Shown: piece by piece, positions 1 to 13,685 of the stretch
Numbering within the stretch: position 1 is the stretch's first letter
Layout: each line of letters opens with the position of its first letter
Source: Anarhynchus alexandrinus
Taxonomy: Eukaryota > Chordata > Aves > Charadriiformes > Charadriidae
Assembly (NCBI GenBank): GCA_008711295.1
Contig: VUYV01000004.1
Coordinates: 7,926,601 to 7,990,600, forward strand
DNA length: 64,000 nucleotides
Direction: 5' to 3'
Translations under genes and position numbers: made by a program
Notes under the pieces: model-generated
Databases searched by the model: none
Told to the model about the DNA's origin: nothing
What the model saw: only the letters and a program-made list of their open reading frames with translations

Positions 1-2400
1 GACTTCTGTTAGGCTCTTTAGAGGCTCAGTGTTGGTAATCTCAGTGAATAATCCTGAGTATCAACAGGAGCTCTTTTTGCATGTGTGCTCAAGTGGGAAT
101 CATGCAAGTTGTTTTGGAATAGCATCATCTTTCTTATAGTCACAGTAGCTCCTGCTGCACACACTTGAAAGCTGGGGAAATGTTGACTCAAACCTTCAAT
201 ATGATCACTTCTTCTTGAAGCGTATTATGCACAGGATCTGTTACGCATGAAGAAATCATTTGTTCTTGTCAGGGAACCCAAGAGGAAATTAGTTTTCTTA
301 TTTTACCATAAGACCCCAAGTGTTGTAGATTAATAATGCATGGAAAGGTTTGTAGTAGTGGATGAGTTGTAACAATTCAGATAATATAGCTGTTCAGTGA
401 AATGAAGAGATTCTCTGATTGGAGGGCATATAATAGGAAGATATCTGCCCTGTATTGACTACTTATGGTCTCTGAAACTATGGTGTGCTGCCAGGTGCAT
501 CAAGCTGTGCCAATTGAAGAAAAAAAAAACCAAACCAAAACAAACCCACCTCATTTTGGGGAGTGGCAAGGGAAGGATAAGTTGGAACTGTTCAAGTGTG
601 GTCACTGTTTATGTGCTTTCTAGGATCCAGAAAGCTCTGTCTGCAATCAGTGTTTGTGTTTAAAAAAATTATGGAAGTTGCTTTCATCTTCAGTAGTTGT
701 TTTTAATTCTGATTGTTAGGGCCTGGAGGGATGCCATGCCATGCACAGGCTGCAATAACACCTGAGTAGGGATTTCACAGTTCTTTTATCTTTCTATGGC
801 AGCAGAAACAAGCACCAGCCACCAGCAAGGGAAATGGGTTCAGATTGTCAGGAGTTTGTTTCCATGAAAATTCCTGAATTGAGAGCAGTAAGACAGAGAA
901 CTTGATATCCTGTCTGTAACAGTAGCTGCTCTTTTATGCTTTGACCACTCATTTCCTAGGAGATGCTCTTGACCATGCAAGTCCGGTCAAGTCCTTACTT
1001 TCATGTAAGTCACTTATGGGATTGAACATGCACCTTTTGCAGCCTCTGGTATTTCAGGGGTTGCTTATCTTCCTTAGATGCTCTTCTCCTTCAGACTTTC
1101 TGCTGACAAGTGTTGTTAGCAGCTTGTTGGAGGTCAAGTTGAGATGGCTTGCAATCTGCATGCGATTAAATATGAATAATCCTTTCCCTGTTCAGCAAAG
1201 TAAGCGCTGTTGTGAATCCCATTGACGCTGATGAGAATTAAGCATGTGGTGTAGTATTTTCTTGAGCAGGATGAGGCCTTTCTGACTCGATTCAGGAATC
1301 CGTAAAAGCCAGTGTTTGTTGTGAAGTCGATCGTGGCCTCACGGTGGTGGGTGTATGTGTCTACAAGCAGACAATGAATGTTATGGTAACTTGACGGAAA
1401 GATAGCGAGGAGTTGTAGTGATTAATCAGAAATCCAAATGCATTTCCATTTGTTTGCCATCTTTGAAAACATTTGTCTTATTTTTGCCATTCCAGTACTG
1501 CTAACCCCGAGCACTGAATAACTGCTCTGCATCTGTGACTGGGACCGTGAATGTTCATTCCTTCCATGTACCATTCACGTGTTATCTTTTTCCCCTTACT
1601 TCCCAGTACCGGAGGTGAGGTGGGTAGCCTTAGACTTGACATGGGACCACCTCAGTGTCTTAACTCTGTTCTGAAACCATGTATAGTTCTGACATCATCT
1701 GGGGATGAGTTCTGCAATGCAAGTACATATTTGTTTGCTTTTAATCCTTGCAGAATAAAGGTGCTTCAGTTTCCCAAATGGTCTTTCTGCGGTGGGCTTA
1801 GCCACAAAGCCACAGCTGGATCACTGTGCTGTTTGCTTTTGGATGAGGCTGGCAGCTGCCATCCAGCTGCCTGATTTTGCTGAGTCTTGTTAAGCAAAAA
1901 TCATGTCACAAAGCGCACAGATAGCAAGTCTCAACAGGAGCATGCTCTATGCATGGCCGGGGGACATTTCTTACATGAAATGTTCCCTCTTTGGAACAGG
2001 GCAGCTGCTCCGGGTGTAAGGGAGAACCCAGCTCTGGAGTCCAGCTCCAGCGTTCCCTGCTTTCTGTGAAATCCTGGGTGGAAAGGAAAAACAGTGCTAG
2101 GTTTCTCTCTCCAGCATTCCTTTAACTACAGCTTTCAGACACAAACTAGTGAAGGGCTGTCTTCCTACGGCTGCAGATAAAGCGAAAACAAGTAGGGATG
2201 TGATGTAGGTGTGATAAATCCTCCCCTAAAAAACTAAATGTTACCTGAAAAAAGCCCAAAGTGTCTGTGTGGTCACAGGCAGTGAGTGTGTTTCGGTTTC
2301 TCTTCCAATTCCAACATTAGGTGTTCACATGTGATTACTACCCTGGGACTTTCCTTCTCTCCCTTTCTCACTGACCGAAACATTAATGCCTCAAGCAGAG
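1..2400. other. AT-richer non-coding sequence, no gene recognised
   Basis: I see no conserved reading frame, RNA gene or clear repeat here; open frames are short and read like chance. Base composition is clearly more AT-rich than the following 20 kb. By human synteny the neighbour upstream of SLC25A1 would be CLTCL1, so this could be its 3' flank, but nothing in the sequence shows that. Confidence 0.4.
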
Positions 2401-2449
2401 GGACCGAGCAGCAAAAACCCCACTCGTTTAAAGTGCTTTTAAACCAGTA

Positions 2450-3330
2450 AAGGCCAAATCTACCGTTGTCCAAGAGCAGTGAGTGTGCCGCTGCGCACAT
2501 CCAACCAAACGGATGGTTTTTAGGGGGCTTTTTATAGCCACTCGTGGCCTAAGTGCCCCCAGGGGGGTGCGTGTGTGTGTGTGCTCGCTGCCCTGGGCGC
2601 TTGCTGTGGTTGAGAAGGGATCGGGCAGGAGAGGATCGGGCAGGGCGACCGCCTCCCGCCCGCGTCTGGCGGGGCTGACACCTCTCCCGTGGGTTTTTCC
2701 ACGGATTTCCGGGAAGGGGGTAAAGGAACCGCCAGTTCCGCATATCGCGAAGCCCAAACCGGGCACCCGCCGGCTGCTTTTCCCTCGCCCCCGCCCCGCC
2801 CCGCCCCGCCCCGCCCCGCNNNNNNNNNNNNNNNNNNNNNNNNNNNNNNNNNNNNNNNNNNNNNNNNNNNNNNNNNNNNNNNNNNNNNNNNNNNNNCCCC
2901 CCCCCCCGCCCCGGGTGGGGGTCCCCCGGCCGCCGCTGCCGGCGTGGGCATCCGTGCCGGGCGGAGGCTGCCCTGAGCCGCCCCGCAGGAGCTCCGTCCC
3001 TGCCGCCGGCACCGCCCGCTGCTCGGCAGCCCCCAGAGCCGCTCCGTCAGTCGCCCCGTCTGCCGCTGCATCCCGGCGGTGGGGGTGGGGGGGCGACCCG
3101 CGGCGGAGCGCGGTTTCCCCCGGGGCGGCAGGGAAGGAGCTCCGGCAGATGTGCCCCGAGCTCGGGCGTCGGCTCCCGCCGCTCCCGGCGGGGGTGGCAG
3201 CGTCCCTGCGAGGCTGTTCTGCCACCTGTGGCCTTGCCGGGGGGGCGTCGGGGTGCCCGGTACAGTCGGGCGAACACGGGGCTCGCGGCAGTGGCGTTGT
3301 TTAGCAGGATGAGCCAGATTCGGCTTTATT
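2450..3330. promoter_or_regulatory. CpG island with internal gap
   Basis: Composition changes sharply to GC-rich with dense CpG, including CCCCG repeats just before an N gap. Such islands mark promoters in birds. The owner is unknown: it could be the first-exon region of SLC25A1, about 10 kb upstream of that gene's exon 2, or of an unplaced neighbour. I could not identify the expected SLC25A1 N-terminal exon in the readable part. Confidence 0.5.
2820..2896. other. assembly gap (77 N) in a GC-rich repeat
   Basis: Run of N flanked on the left by tandem CCCCG units and on the right by a poly-C tract. Reading frames crossing it are meaningless. A short GC-rich exon could be hidden here. Confidence 0.98.
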
Positions 3331-6300
3331 CAGCTGGATTTCCGTGTCAGCAGGAGGGAGTGGGACTGACGGATGAAGCAGCAGTGGGGGACCTCCTTAC
3401 GCACCCCCTGAGGATGTTGAGGGAGAAAGCCGAAGCGGCAGCGCGCAGGTTGTTCCTGCTCCAGCCGTGTCTCGTGTGCTGCTCTGATACAGCTCCTCTT
3501 ACAGCTTCTTGGTCCCTCCTTTGTGTCTCGGCAGCAGTCCCCATGGATCAGGGCATGTTTTCCCATCCAGTTCTGACCATTTCCACGGGATCTAAGCAGG
3601 CTGGAAGCACAGCAGTAACTGCAGAGTTAATGTCCTTCCTTCTGCTTCTGGTTGGTTTGAGCTTTGAGCTGAATGGAGTCCAAGACAGTCGAAGGCTTGT
3701 TAAACTCCTTTGTAGCCGTTCGTTAGCTCCCTGGTTTCTCCTGCCACTCGCAGGACGATTCCCAGAGTGGAGATCAGTGTCTTCCCTTTAAAATGAGCCA
3801 TCGTGGTCTCCACACAATTGGTGTGTTTAGAGCTTTTGTGTTTTCGAGCCAATTCCTCCTCCTACGGTTGTGGCTTTGTTCCTCTGTCCAAGTCCCTGCT
3901 CCCCTCTGAGGGCAGAGCTCCGGACCTTCCATAGCGGGGACCCGGGAGGAGCCTCAACTGGGCGCAGGGAACTGAGCCCATGTCGCTCCAGCCTTCCCTG
4001 CTGGCCCCTGCCTCGGCAGTCGGCCACCCGTCGCGCAGCTCTGGAGAACTGCCGGAGACAGCAGTGCTGCGGGAAATGGTTGCGAGCGCTGGAGCCTGCA
4101 AAGGGTGATGAGTCCTCCCAGTGTCACATCTCCCGGAGGGGTCTGTGTCACCCGGGCCGCCTGGCCAAAGGGCTGAGGCGTGAGGAGGAGGGAATGAGAG
4201 GGTGTCTTCTCATTCAAATGAGACCTTCAGCGAGGCCAGGCTCCTCCAGAGCTCTGTGCTCCTCAGGGTTCTCAAGACTTGTGCTGCCGCCCCCTCAAAG
4301 TGGGTTGTTAGTTCAGGCCTCTTATCCCCTTTTATTTAGAGGCCCTTTAAATGGGATTTAATCTGAGGTTAGGATGGGAAAGACAGGCATTTTGCTCCCT
4401 ATCCAACCTTCCCAGTCTTTCCCAACTTGCTGCCCATGTGCGGTGCGTCAGGTTCTCACTGCCCGGGCCGGTGTACCAGTGGACTTTCATAGCCTTTGCG
4501 CACATCCGTAATCAGGGATCATCAGCTGTGGATGGCTTATCGACACGCTCTGAAAGAGGCTGCAGCAGACTTCCCTGCTCTCCCTTGCCAGGAAAGTTGC
4601 CGTGGGTGTGCCTGGAAGCCGTTCTGGTGTAAAGGAAGGGATGTGGTGGTTGTGGCCTCTGCCAGGTGTCAGGCTGGGCAACATAGCACAAAGCTGCACA
4701 TGCCCCCCCCTTGGAGGAGCCCTTCTGGGTCCGCGTGAGGCTGCAGGGGTGGAAGAAGGACCCTATTGAGATGCTAGTCTTCTCCTGTACGCAGCAAATC
4801 AGAGTAATTGGTTAATGGGCCGAAGTCCAGCCAAGCCTCTGTGGCATCTAATTGTATTAGAGAACCACATAACTGGGAGAAGGCTGCTGTTAACTCCCTG
4901 TGCGCCGCTCTGCTCAGCCCTCCAGCCCCTTGCTGGGGGGATGCGGTGCCATTTGTGGCTCTCTCTGCTGACTTTAAGGGGTTTGCTGATGCTCTCAGGG
5001 TTTCTCATCTGACATCTGTCTGCACAACAGGGGCGTATGCTCCAAAGCTCAACCTTCTGGAGAGGTGGAGGTGTTCAAGATGGACCGTTCCTACTGTGCT
5101 GTGCTTCATCAGCCTTGTACGGGTGGAGTTAAATAAGCAGCCGTCGTCCCATCCTGGATGCATATCTGCTCCCAGACCCCGTGTGTAATGGAGATCCTCC
5201 GCCAGGGAGGCACAGCTCCCCGGACCCGGGCAGGCTGGGGCTGGCTCTTCTGAAGAGGCACAAGTGAAGCTCTGGCTGCCAAGAGCTCTTCTCCTTCAGT
5301 TGTCGCAACAGACAAATGCAAAGTTAAAAATTAATTTGCTAATGGGCTCTCGTTTGTCCAAGCAGTTGTTGTGTGCCAAGGCAGCACTTCACCTTGCTGT
5401 GACCACACAGCCTGTGCTGCTGCTGGTGCTGCTGCGGCCGTGCGTGGCCCAAACACACGAAGGCAGCTTGGCTGTCCTGGCCCGTTGGGTGGATGTCCCT
5501 GCCAGGACTTGGTCTTGGGGGCGCTCCATGCGGACTGGGCTTCCAGAGGGCAGAGCTGAGTGGGTGTGGGTCCCTGCCACCGTTCGACCCATACACCACC
5601 TTTGCATGGGGAAGAGCCCCACCAGGCTCTGAACTGATGGTACAAAGTTGGTTTGGAGGACCTGGCACTGCGTCAGTAGTGACATGGCTGTAAGACACTA
5701 AGGTTTGGCATAACGCAACTTAGCTTCAACTCAGTTAAAAGACTGGTAAATTTGTAGGCTTTATGCTGAAACGGGTATTACGTGTGTCTTTCTAACTCAT
5801 CTTCTGGATGAGTTACCTGTTGTGAAGCTGGCATGATTTTCTTGTGAACTCACGAGCTGGTTTGAGGACCAGCTCTTGCCTCTTCTGCTGGGTAATAACC
5901 CATTAGCAGGCAGACCCGGGAGTCCAGCCGTGTCTCCAGCCTCCCCACAGCCAGTTTTCAGTTTCTGTGCCGTGGTTTCCAGACAAACCCTTTAGCCCAC
6001 CGGGCTCCTGTCCCTCCTCCAGCGACGGTTGCTGCCGGTCGACTGTGCAGCACCCAGCATGGGGCCGCGCTGCGGTGGGCAAGCTCGAAATAAAGGCAGC
6101 GTGCGGTGAGGCAGGAGTGCTGGCTGCAGAGGCGGTCAGCCCTGTGTTTTCCCGGAGGGCTCCTTGCTGGGTTGTTGGGCACCGCAGGGCTGTTAGGTCG
6201 GCTCGAGCCAGCCTGTGGTGGACTATTTAGAGCCCAGCGCAAATGGTCCTCACCATTTTCCAGGCGATTGCCTGCTCTCCTCCTGAGAACTTTGCTCCTG

Positions 6301-9300
6301 GTTGGCAGTGGCCGTTTGATGAAAGGCTTTGCCTGCCCTGCCCAGAGTTAAGTACAGCCTTACTCTGTTTTTAGCCAGCTTTGAAGCCTGGGGTCTGCTC
6401 CCTCCCACGGAGAAGCTCCCAGCTGCCTTGCTCTTCGCATGGTAGCTCTGCTCCCCCGGGGGCTGGTGCGCAGTTGGTATTCCTGCCTACACCTAATGCC
6501 GCCTGGTCAGGGAGGCAGGACGCCTGGATGCCGTCTTACATGGTGCTTGATTTGGAAAGAGCTTGCGTGGTCATGGCTGTTGCTCTGATGTTCGCTACAA
6601 ACTTGGAATACCACTGGGAAATAGCAGTGACGTTCACCAAGGTCCTGGGAGGAGCGTAGGCAGCAGGAGCTCTGCAGGGAGCAAGAGAAGGACCTGCAGG
6701 GTAGAGCACGAAACACAGGTTCAGCAGGGAGCCCAGGATCACATGAGAAACAAAGCAGTAATTAGAGCTTCAGTTTCTTTGTTAATGTCTTGATATGATC
6801 TTTCTTAGGAAATGCTGTACCTACAGAGGAGAGGAGTTGGGGACTGGGTGTGAAAGCTGAGACTTACCTGTTGCAGAGTAGGACTCCTTTCCCAAAAGTC
6901 CCAAGTCCACCTGGGCTTCCAGGGCCATTGCCTTCTTGGGAGGGAGGTTGTGCTGCTGGGAATGGCTATGGTCCAGCATGCTCTCTGGCTTCTAGATGTA
7001 TGCCTGGTGCTCACCGTAGAGTAGGGGATGTTACCCCCTCGATGCTGGGCTGGGGGAGCTGGGTGGTGGGCTGAACATGGTCGTGGGGGGGGATTGGTGA
7101 GTGTGGAGGGAACTGGTCTCGCCAGGTCTGCTGGCCCTTGATGCATCGCACCTGGCTGTGGTTTCCCCTGGGGTTGTGTCTCCTGGCTGTCTCTGTTTGG
7201 GGAGTGGGCAGGAGCACGCTGGCCATGAGTGCATCCTTGCCTGCCTGTGAGCCCTCATGGACTGGAGCTGCTGCAGAAACCTCGAGCAGCCCCAAGGCTT
7301 GTGGTGGGAGGAGGCTGTCGGCCCCAGGACTGGGAAACCACATCGGGGTGCCCAGTTTCTTCAGTCTGAATGAATTCTGTGTGGGCTGGGGTTAACCCTG
7401 GGCTTTGAAATACGAGTTTCTGAGATTTTTTGCATGTGTGATGCTCTGCTTGACATTCTGCAGGCAACCGTTTTCTTTGGGTTGACGTGAATGATCGGAA
7501 GGAGCCATCCGTCTTCCCGGAGGCGACGAGCACCGTGAGCTGACAGCTCAGGGATGTTGCAGCGTTTCTCGTCTCTGATGGCCTTGTGTGGTGCATGCCA
7601 ATGCAGCCTCCCTGCTGCCGCCTGGGCGGTGGTGACCCTGCGCGTGTGCCCTGAGGTCTCGGGTCACCTCCTGACAGCAGGGTTTGATTTCTTGCCACCT
7701 CTTCTCTCTCCCTGTGCTCCAGGGCCTGGTAGAGCAGTCACTGCCCTGTGCTGGTAGCTGGGGGACCAGAGCCTGTCCCCGGGGAAACCTCGATTCTGGC
7801 AGTGGCTCCTTCATCCAACTTACAGGGCTGTGCTGGGGGAAACGTCCAGCAGCCCTGGGCTCCAACGTCAGCTCCCTGTTGCCTGTCTTTAAAAGATTTT
7901 TGGACACTTAAAAAGTAGGTGTCTGAAGTGGGGTGATGGGTTGGCTGGGAGCCGGGGCCTTGGGGTGCGCAGGGCAGGCGGGTGAAGGTGAGTTGAGCCG
8001 GGATGGGGGACTTGGCTGTCCCCAAAGGTGATCTCAGCACCGAAGGCACATGATGCTGTGACTGCTAGTGAAGGGAAATGGCTTCTGCCATCACACTCAC
8101 AGCCAAGAAGTTCAAAATATAATAATGATTTATTGCAGTATTGGCCCATTGAGAGGTAAATGCAAAGGGGTGATGAATGAGCAGGTTGGGAAAGGATGGC
8201 CTGTTGGAACAGGACGATTCCAGTAAGATTAGGGACAAATTACTCCATCCCATCCACAGCGTTATCTGCAGCGCTGTTTGCACGGGGCTGTTTACCCACC
8301 CGATGGCATGGGGTACAGAGAGGCGCGTTTCATGTTTGTTGTTCTGTGTATCCCCGGTGGGGGATGAGGCTTTCGCCAGCCTGGCCGTAGCACGCTCCTG
8401 TGACACAAGCGGCCACGTGTGTATTTGCCGATGGACATGCTGAACCCCCGTGCCCGCTGCTGGCCTTGTCCCTATCAGATGGGAGACCGTCCAAGGGCCC
8501 TAGCCCCAGTGCAGGGGATGGACGCCCTTGGAGAGAGGCTGACATCTTGCAGGACACGTTTTTTCCCTTCTAACCAAGACGCGGGTAATCTTCTGGCAGT
8601 GTGATTTGGGGGAAGCAGCCCTCCCGGATCTCAGTGCCATATAAGACCATTCCCCACGGAGCAGCCCCGTGGTGGTTTTCCCCAAGGATGGGGCTGTGGA
8701 TGGGTGGTGAAGGGCAGGAGGAGGTGCCCAGGTGAGGACCTGAAAGCAGGGAGACCACCGTCCCCAGCGAGGCGCCTGCCTGCTCCAGCAGCGGGCTCTG
8801 CCCCTGATCCTGTTTCACAAGATGGCCCATGGTGGGATGGTGCGGGGAGGGTGGAGCCTGTTAAACCCGTTTCACCACTGCAGGCATGGCAGGATTTCTC
8901 CACCGCTGCCTTTCGCTGGGTTATGTTAATGGCGCTGCTCAAGAGCAGCGTGGATGGCTGCCAAGCAGGGGTCGATCCCTCGGCGGCGGGGAGAGAGGTG
9001 TGTGCTGCAGAGAACTGTCATGAGCTGGCGGTGGGTATTTCTGCCTCCCTGATTTTTATGGTTTTTTTTGTTTGTTTGTTTGTTTTTAAATTTCCCCAGC
9101 TCTGAAAGCTATCTCGGCTAACGGGGAAGGGCACCAAGCCTCCTCGTGAGGGTAGGAGCTGTAAGCGCGGCATGCAGGAGGCAGGCAGGATTGCCTGCTG
9201 TGCCTGCGGCGTGTGGTCCGTGTCATGAGTCGTGGCTGCTTGGCTCACCCCGTACACCCGCACCTTCTGCACGGGGGCCGGGTGCCCTCGGAACAGGGGG

Positions 9301-12300
9301 AAACGGGGGCGGTCAGCTTTTGCTGGAGCTCTGGAGAGGAGCTGGAAGCCTGTTTGTGCCTTCCCACTGCCCTGAGCCGCACAGCCAGCAGGAGGGGGGA
9401 TCGTGGGTCCTGCGGGAGCTCTGCTGCTTTGCTTCCAGGCCCTTAGGAATAATTTCCTCTGGCCTGAAAGGATCCTGCCAAATTGCCAAATCTGAAGTTA
9501 AAAGGAGGTTTTGTTTTTTTGTATGGAAATCAGGTGCTTGTGTATCTGCATGTGAAATTACCCTTAAAATGGAGAGGCTGAAATTGCTCTCCAGGTGCTC
9601 ACTTCTCATCAGAGCTGCACAGAGACCTGCTGCTCCGTCCCTCCGCAGGAGCGGGACGCTGTCGCAGGCGCAGTCACTTGCAGGAGTGGCAGAGGGACAG
9701 TGCCACCTCCTGCCCCTCTGTGGCTCCCAAACGGGGCAGTGGGTGCTCGCTGGGGCTCTTGCCTCTGGGTAGGGGGTGGCAGCGCCTGCCCCAGCCGTGC
9801 AGCCTTGGTTCGTGTCGGCCCCCGGGGCTCTGCTCATCTCCTCCATCGTGGCTGCATCCTCCTGCTCTCAGCACCCACCCTGTCCTGGGTGCCGGAGCCG
9901 GGGTCCCTGGGACGGGCTGGTCGGGGGGCAGCTAGTGGTGTCCCCAGAAGCTGCTTGCTAATGGGGTTTGAGGTCATTAGCCAAACTTGCATGCGCCGAT
10001 GCCGTCACACGCTGCGTGAGCATCGCAGGGGCAGCACCTTCCCGCTGTCCCCAAAAACCCTCTTCTTCCTGCCAGCTCTCCCCAGCGGTGCCCAAGGGCT
10101 GCGGTCGCGTCCCTGAATAACTCCACTGCCCCCTCTGCAAAGGCGAGCTAAACTTTTTTCTGGGAAAACCCTGCCAAGTGGCTGACAAACAGGTATTCTT
10201 CCCATCTCTCCCTTCCCCGCTGGCCTGCGGGGTGGGGATCGCTGGCAGCCGGGGTGCTTGCAGGCTCGCTGCAGGCAAGGAGCCATTCCTGGCGCCGGGA
10301 GTGGGATCCCCCCACCGGAGGCACCTTCTCTGGGGACTGGCAGAGCGACCTTCCCTGAAGGACGTCCTCTCTCCTCTGGCTCCGCTGCATCCAGCTAGTA
10401 GCCGAGAGCCTTGGCTCGGCATCTGGGCTGCCCTGCTTGCTCTTTCACCTCCTGAGCGCTCGCTGCCGGCTGTTCCTGCTGACTCCGCGGTGTTGCAAGA
10501 GCTGAAGCTGCCGGTTAAAGTCCGGGTAAACAGGTTGCAAAGCTCTCGACAGCCCTGGTGAGGGAGGGGGGGTGGAAGGAACTGCTGCTCATGGGCAATG
10601 GGGTGTTTTATTTGCATAGAATAAGGTTTCCGCTGGAATAAAATGGTGTGGGGAGAGGACGCTCGACAGCAGAGCGGGACCTCCCCCTCCCTCCCAGGAG
10701 GGGCACGCTGTCCCTGTGCCAGGGCTCTTTGTGGGCTCAGGGATGCCCGTGGATGCGGCTTTGCCTGCGGGATGCCGGGCAGAGCCTCCCTGCCTCCCCT
10801 GCACAGACAAACGTCACTAATCACGGTGACTGCCGAGGCTGCGGGCAGGTTGCAGGAGGTGCAACATCCCTCCCCATGACGTTTGATGTGGCTGCTGTGA
10901 GCCGAGGTGCCGGTTGCCCCTGGACTGGTGCTTGTCCTGGGTGTTTGCCTGCTCTCTGGCTCCTGGTGGTGCCGAAGCAGCAGCTGGTGCTGGGGAACTG
11001 AGAGGGAACAAACATTTGCGGCTCTTAAAACGTGCAGCACTTCAGGTCTGCGGTGTAGGAGGGAGTGCAGTGGCCTTGGCAGCACCTGGGGCGTTCGTGT
11101 GGCCGCGGTAGCAGCAGGGCCGGTGGCACGGTGGTGTGTAGTGGCGCGGAGAGGTGCCAGCCGGTGCTGGGCTTTTTGGGGACCATTCCACCCAGCTGGA
11201 GGACGCTGCTCCTCATCACACTGCTCACCAGGGACCCGCCAGCTGCTCCTGCAGGAGCCATTCAGCTTTGCAGGAGAAACTACAGTGCTTGGCAAGCCCC
11301 CGTGCCACGGGACTGGCAGTGTCTGCCATCTCCGATGGACATGCAAAGGAGGGGAAAGGGTCGAGGCAGCAGCAGGAGAGCTCTGGGGACCCTGGGGGTG
11401 GTGGCTGTCCTCCTGTGGTGCCCCAGGGGAGAGCTGGCAACCGGCTGTGGTGGTGTGAGCCGGCCTTGCTGCGGCTGCCGGCAGCTTCTCCCACGCTGCC
11501 CAGGCATGGGGTGCCGTGGAGGCGTAAAGGCCAGTGGTGGTCGCCCATCACCGCCTCCCGGGAGGCGCCTGCCTGGCACGGGCTGAGCAGCTCCATCCTC
11601 TCCTGGGAACGCAGGGGAAAACAAGGGACCTTTGTCTGCTGTGGCGGAGCTGGGCTGGCCTCGCACTCTGTCCCCAGCGTCCCATGGGGCCGGGATGCTG
11701 CCAGGCTGGGCTGGTGGCTCTGCCCGCGGGCTGGGGGACTGGCACTGGGTGCTGTGGTGTCCCTATCCCTGACATGCCTGCGGGAGGAGAGGGGATGCTC
11801 TTGGAGCATGGGGCTGGGTGTTCCCGTCGTCCCTGGCTGTGCTGCGTGCTGGCATGGCTTCGTGGCTGCCTCGGAGAGGACGAGGGCAGCCCCCTGCTTC
11901 TTGTTGCAGGGGGAAACACACCAGGACAAGGCTGTTTTAAGGTGGGTGCTGCCCAGCTGCAGGAGGGAGCACAGCAAGGCTCCCGTCCTTTCCCTCCAGA
12001 AGGATGCAGCGGAGAGATGGCAGCAGTGCCCCAGGGGATGCCAGCCTGCCCGCCGGGACATCCCCGCACTGGGCGAGTGGCTTTGCTGGTGGCACTGTGC
12101 AGGGGGGAGCTGGAGGCAGCGCCAGAGAGATTAAGGGTCTCATGTAAATTTGGAGGCCACAGAGAAGAAATAAGACTATGTGAGAAAACCCCCTGGTCTG
12201 AGGAGCCGGGGCCGCTTGCTGCTGTCGAGGGAAGCAGCCATGGTGCGTTTTCCTGTCCTGTGGGCTGTGGTGTCCCCTATCAGCGTCCCCTCGCAGGGTG

Positions 12301-13685
12301 CTTTGGCGGGTGCTGATAAGCCGAGCTGTGCTCTACCGGGCGGTGCTGGGGCTGCACTTTGCCGCAGAGCAGGATAACCCACGGCTGCACCCAACCCTTC
12401 CCTGTGCTGCCCCTTCCCAGGGTGGCAGCACATCTCCCCCAGGAGCACCAGCGTGTCCCCTGAGCTGTGACAGGGCTGTGCGCCGCGGTGAGGCTGTGTG
12501 CCAGGGCTGGCTGTGGCAGGAGACACAGCGCTGCTGAGTCACGCTGAGGACGTGGCCGGGCTGGTGGAGGTGGGATGGGAGACCTGTCCCCGACGGGGAG
12601 CTGGCAGCCGACCTGACCCCACGCCACACTGTGTCCTGTGGGGCTGACGCCTGAGTCCTTGGGCCAGGAGGCTTTTGGGGGCTGCTCTGGTGGGTGCCCA
12701 GCCCCAGCAGCAGCATCCCGGGGCTCCCCAGCATCGCGTGGTGCGGCGCCCCATCCCGGGAGGCTGCCTGTGAGGGGCTTTGACCCGGTGCTGGCTTGTG
12801 CCCTGGCCTGGGCTGCAGCAGAGTTTGGCCCCGTGAGCCCTAGGGGAACCTGGCTCGGCCATGCGCTTCCTCCTTGCGCCGGCACAAGGAGCTCCTGCTG
12901 CGCTTTGGTGCAGTGACCCGCGGTACGCAGCCGTGAGCCGGCCGGCTGGGGGTGAGCCTGGCTCCCGGTGACCTCCCGCCCAGCCGGGGTCGGCCCTGCT
13001 GCCCGGATGCTGCCCGGATGCGACTCGTGACAGTGCCAGCCGCAGGTGCTTCCAGCGCGCCATGGGGAGCCCAACCACCGAGAGCTGGTGCTGCTCGCTG
13101 CCGGCGTGTCCCCCAGCAGTGGCGGGAAAGGCTTCAGCCGGTGTAATCAGTGCCCAGCAGCCGCCGCTGCGTGAGCCCGGGGCGGCCGGACAGGCTTGAT
13201 GATAATTGCACTTATGCGCTGGCATGGCCAGGTCTGCAAATGGGCTCCTGCCGGTGCGGGGGGAGCGGTGCCGGGCCTCATGCAGCACCGCTGGGCTCTG
13301 TCGGGTTTATAAATCCCCGTGCTGGCAGCTCACGTGGGGGGCTTCGGAGGGGCAGAAGTGCCTTTGATGGGGAAACGATGCTGAAACGGCCGCCACGGAT
13401 GCGGTGTTTTGCTCAGTTTTCCCACCCCTTTGGCTGATCCCCTCGCCGGCTCCCGCCGTGGCAAGGCGGTGATGCCTGTGCAGGCTGCCAGGTTGGCGTG
13501 GGGCCTTGCTGCCGTGGGAAGTCCCCAGGGGTTTGGCAAGGACGGGGACACCGCATCCCAGCCCAGACCAGGCTGCCAGAAGTCCCGGGCTGAGCTGTCG
13601 TGGAGCCGGCAGCAGCCACGCGGTGCTGGATGGGCACGGCACCGCTGCTGCTCCCGGCCCCAGCGTCCCCTCCTCTCCCACCCAG
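3331..13685. other. GC-rich non-coding stretch (intron or intergenic)
   Basis: About 10 kb with no supportable exon. Long frames exist on both strands, for example about 460 codons on the minus strand at 9958-11346, but they are the by-product of high GC, have no recognisable domain and overlap frames on the other strand. A short TTTG repeat lies near 9061-9087. If the CpG island at 2.5-3.3 kb is the SLC25A1 promoter, this is its first intron. Confidence 0.45.

Noticed and set aside
2428..3304. Overlapping open frames across the CpG island on both strands
   Set aside because: They run through 77 N bases and high-GC sequence; no domain or consistent splice structure is visible.
9958..11346. 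Minus-strand open frame of 462 codons
   Set aside because: No recognisable domain, low-complexity composition of Pro, Ser, Arg and Gly typical of GC-rich non-coding DNA, and equally long frames on the other strand.
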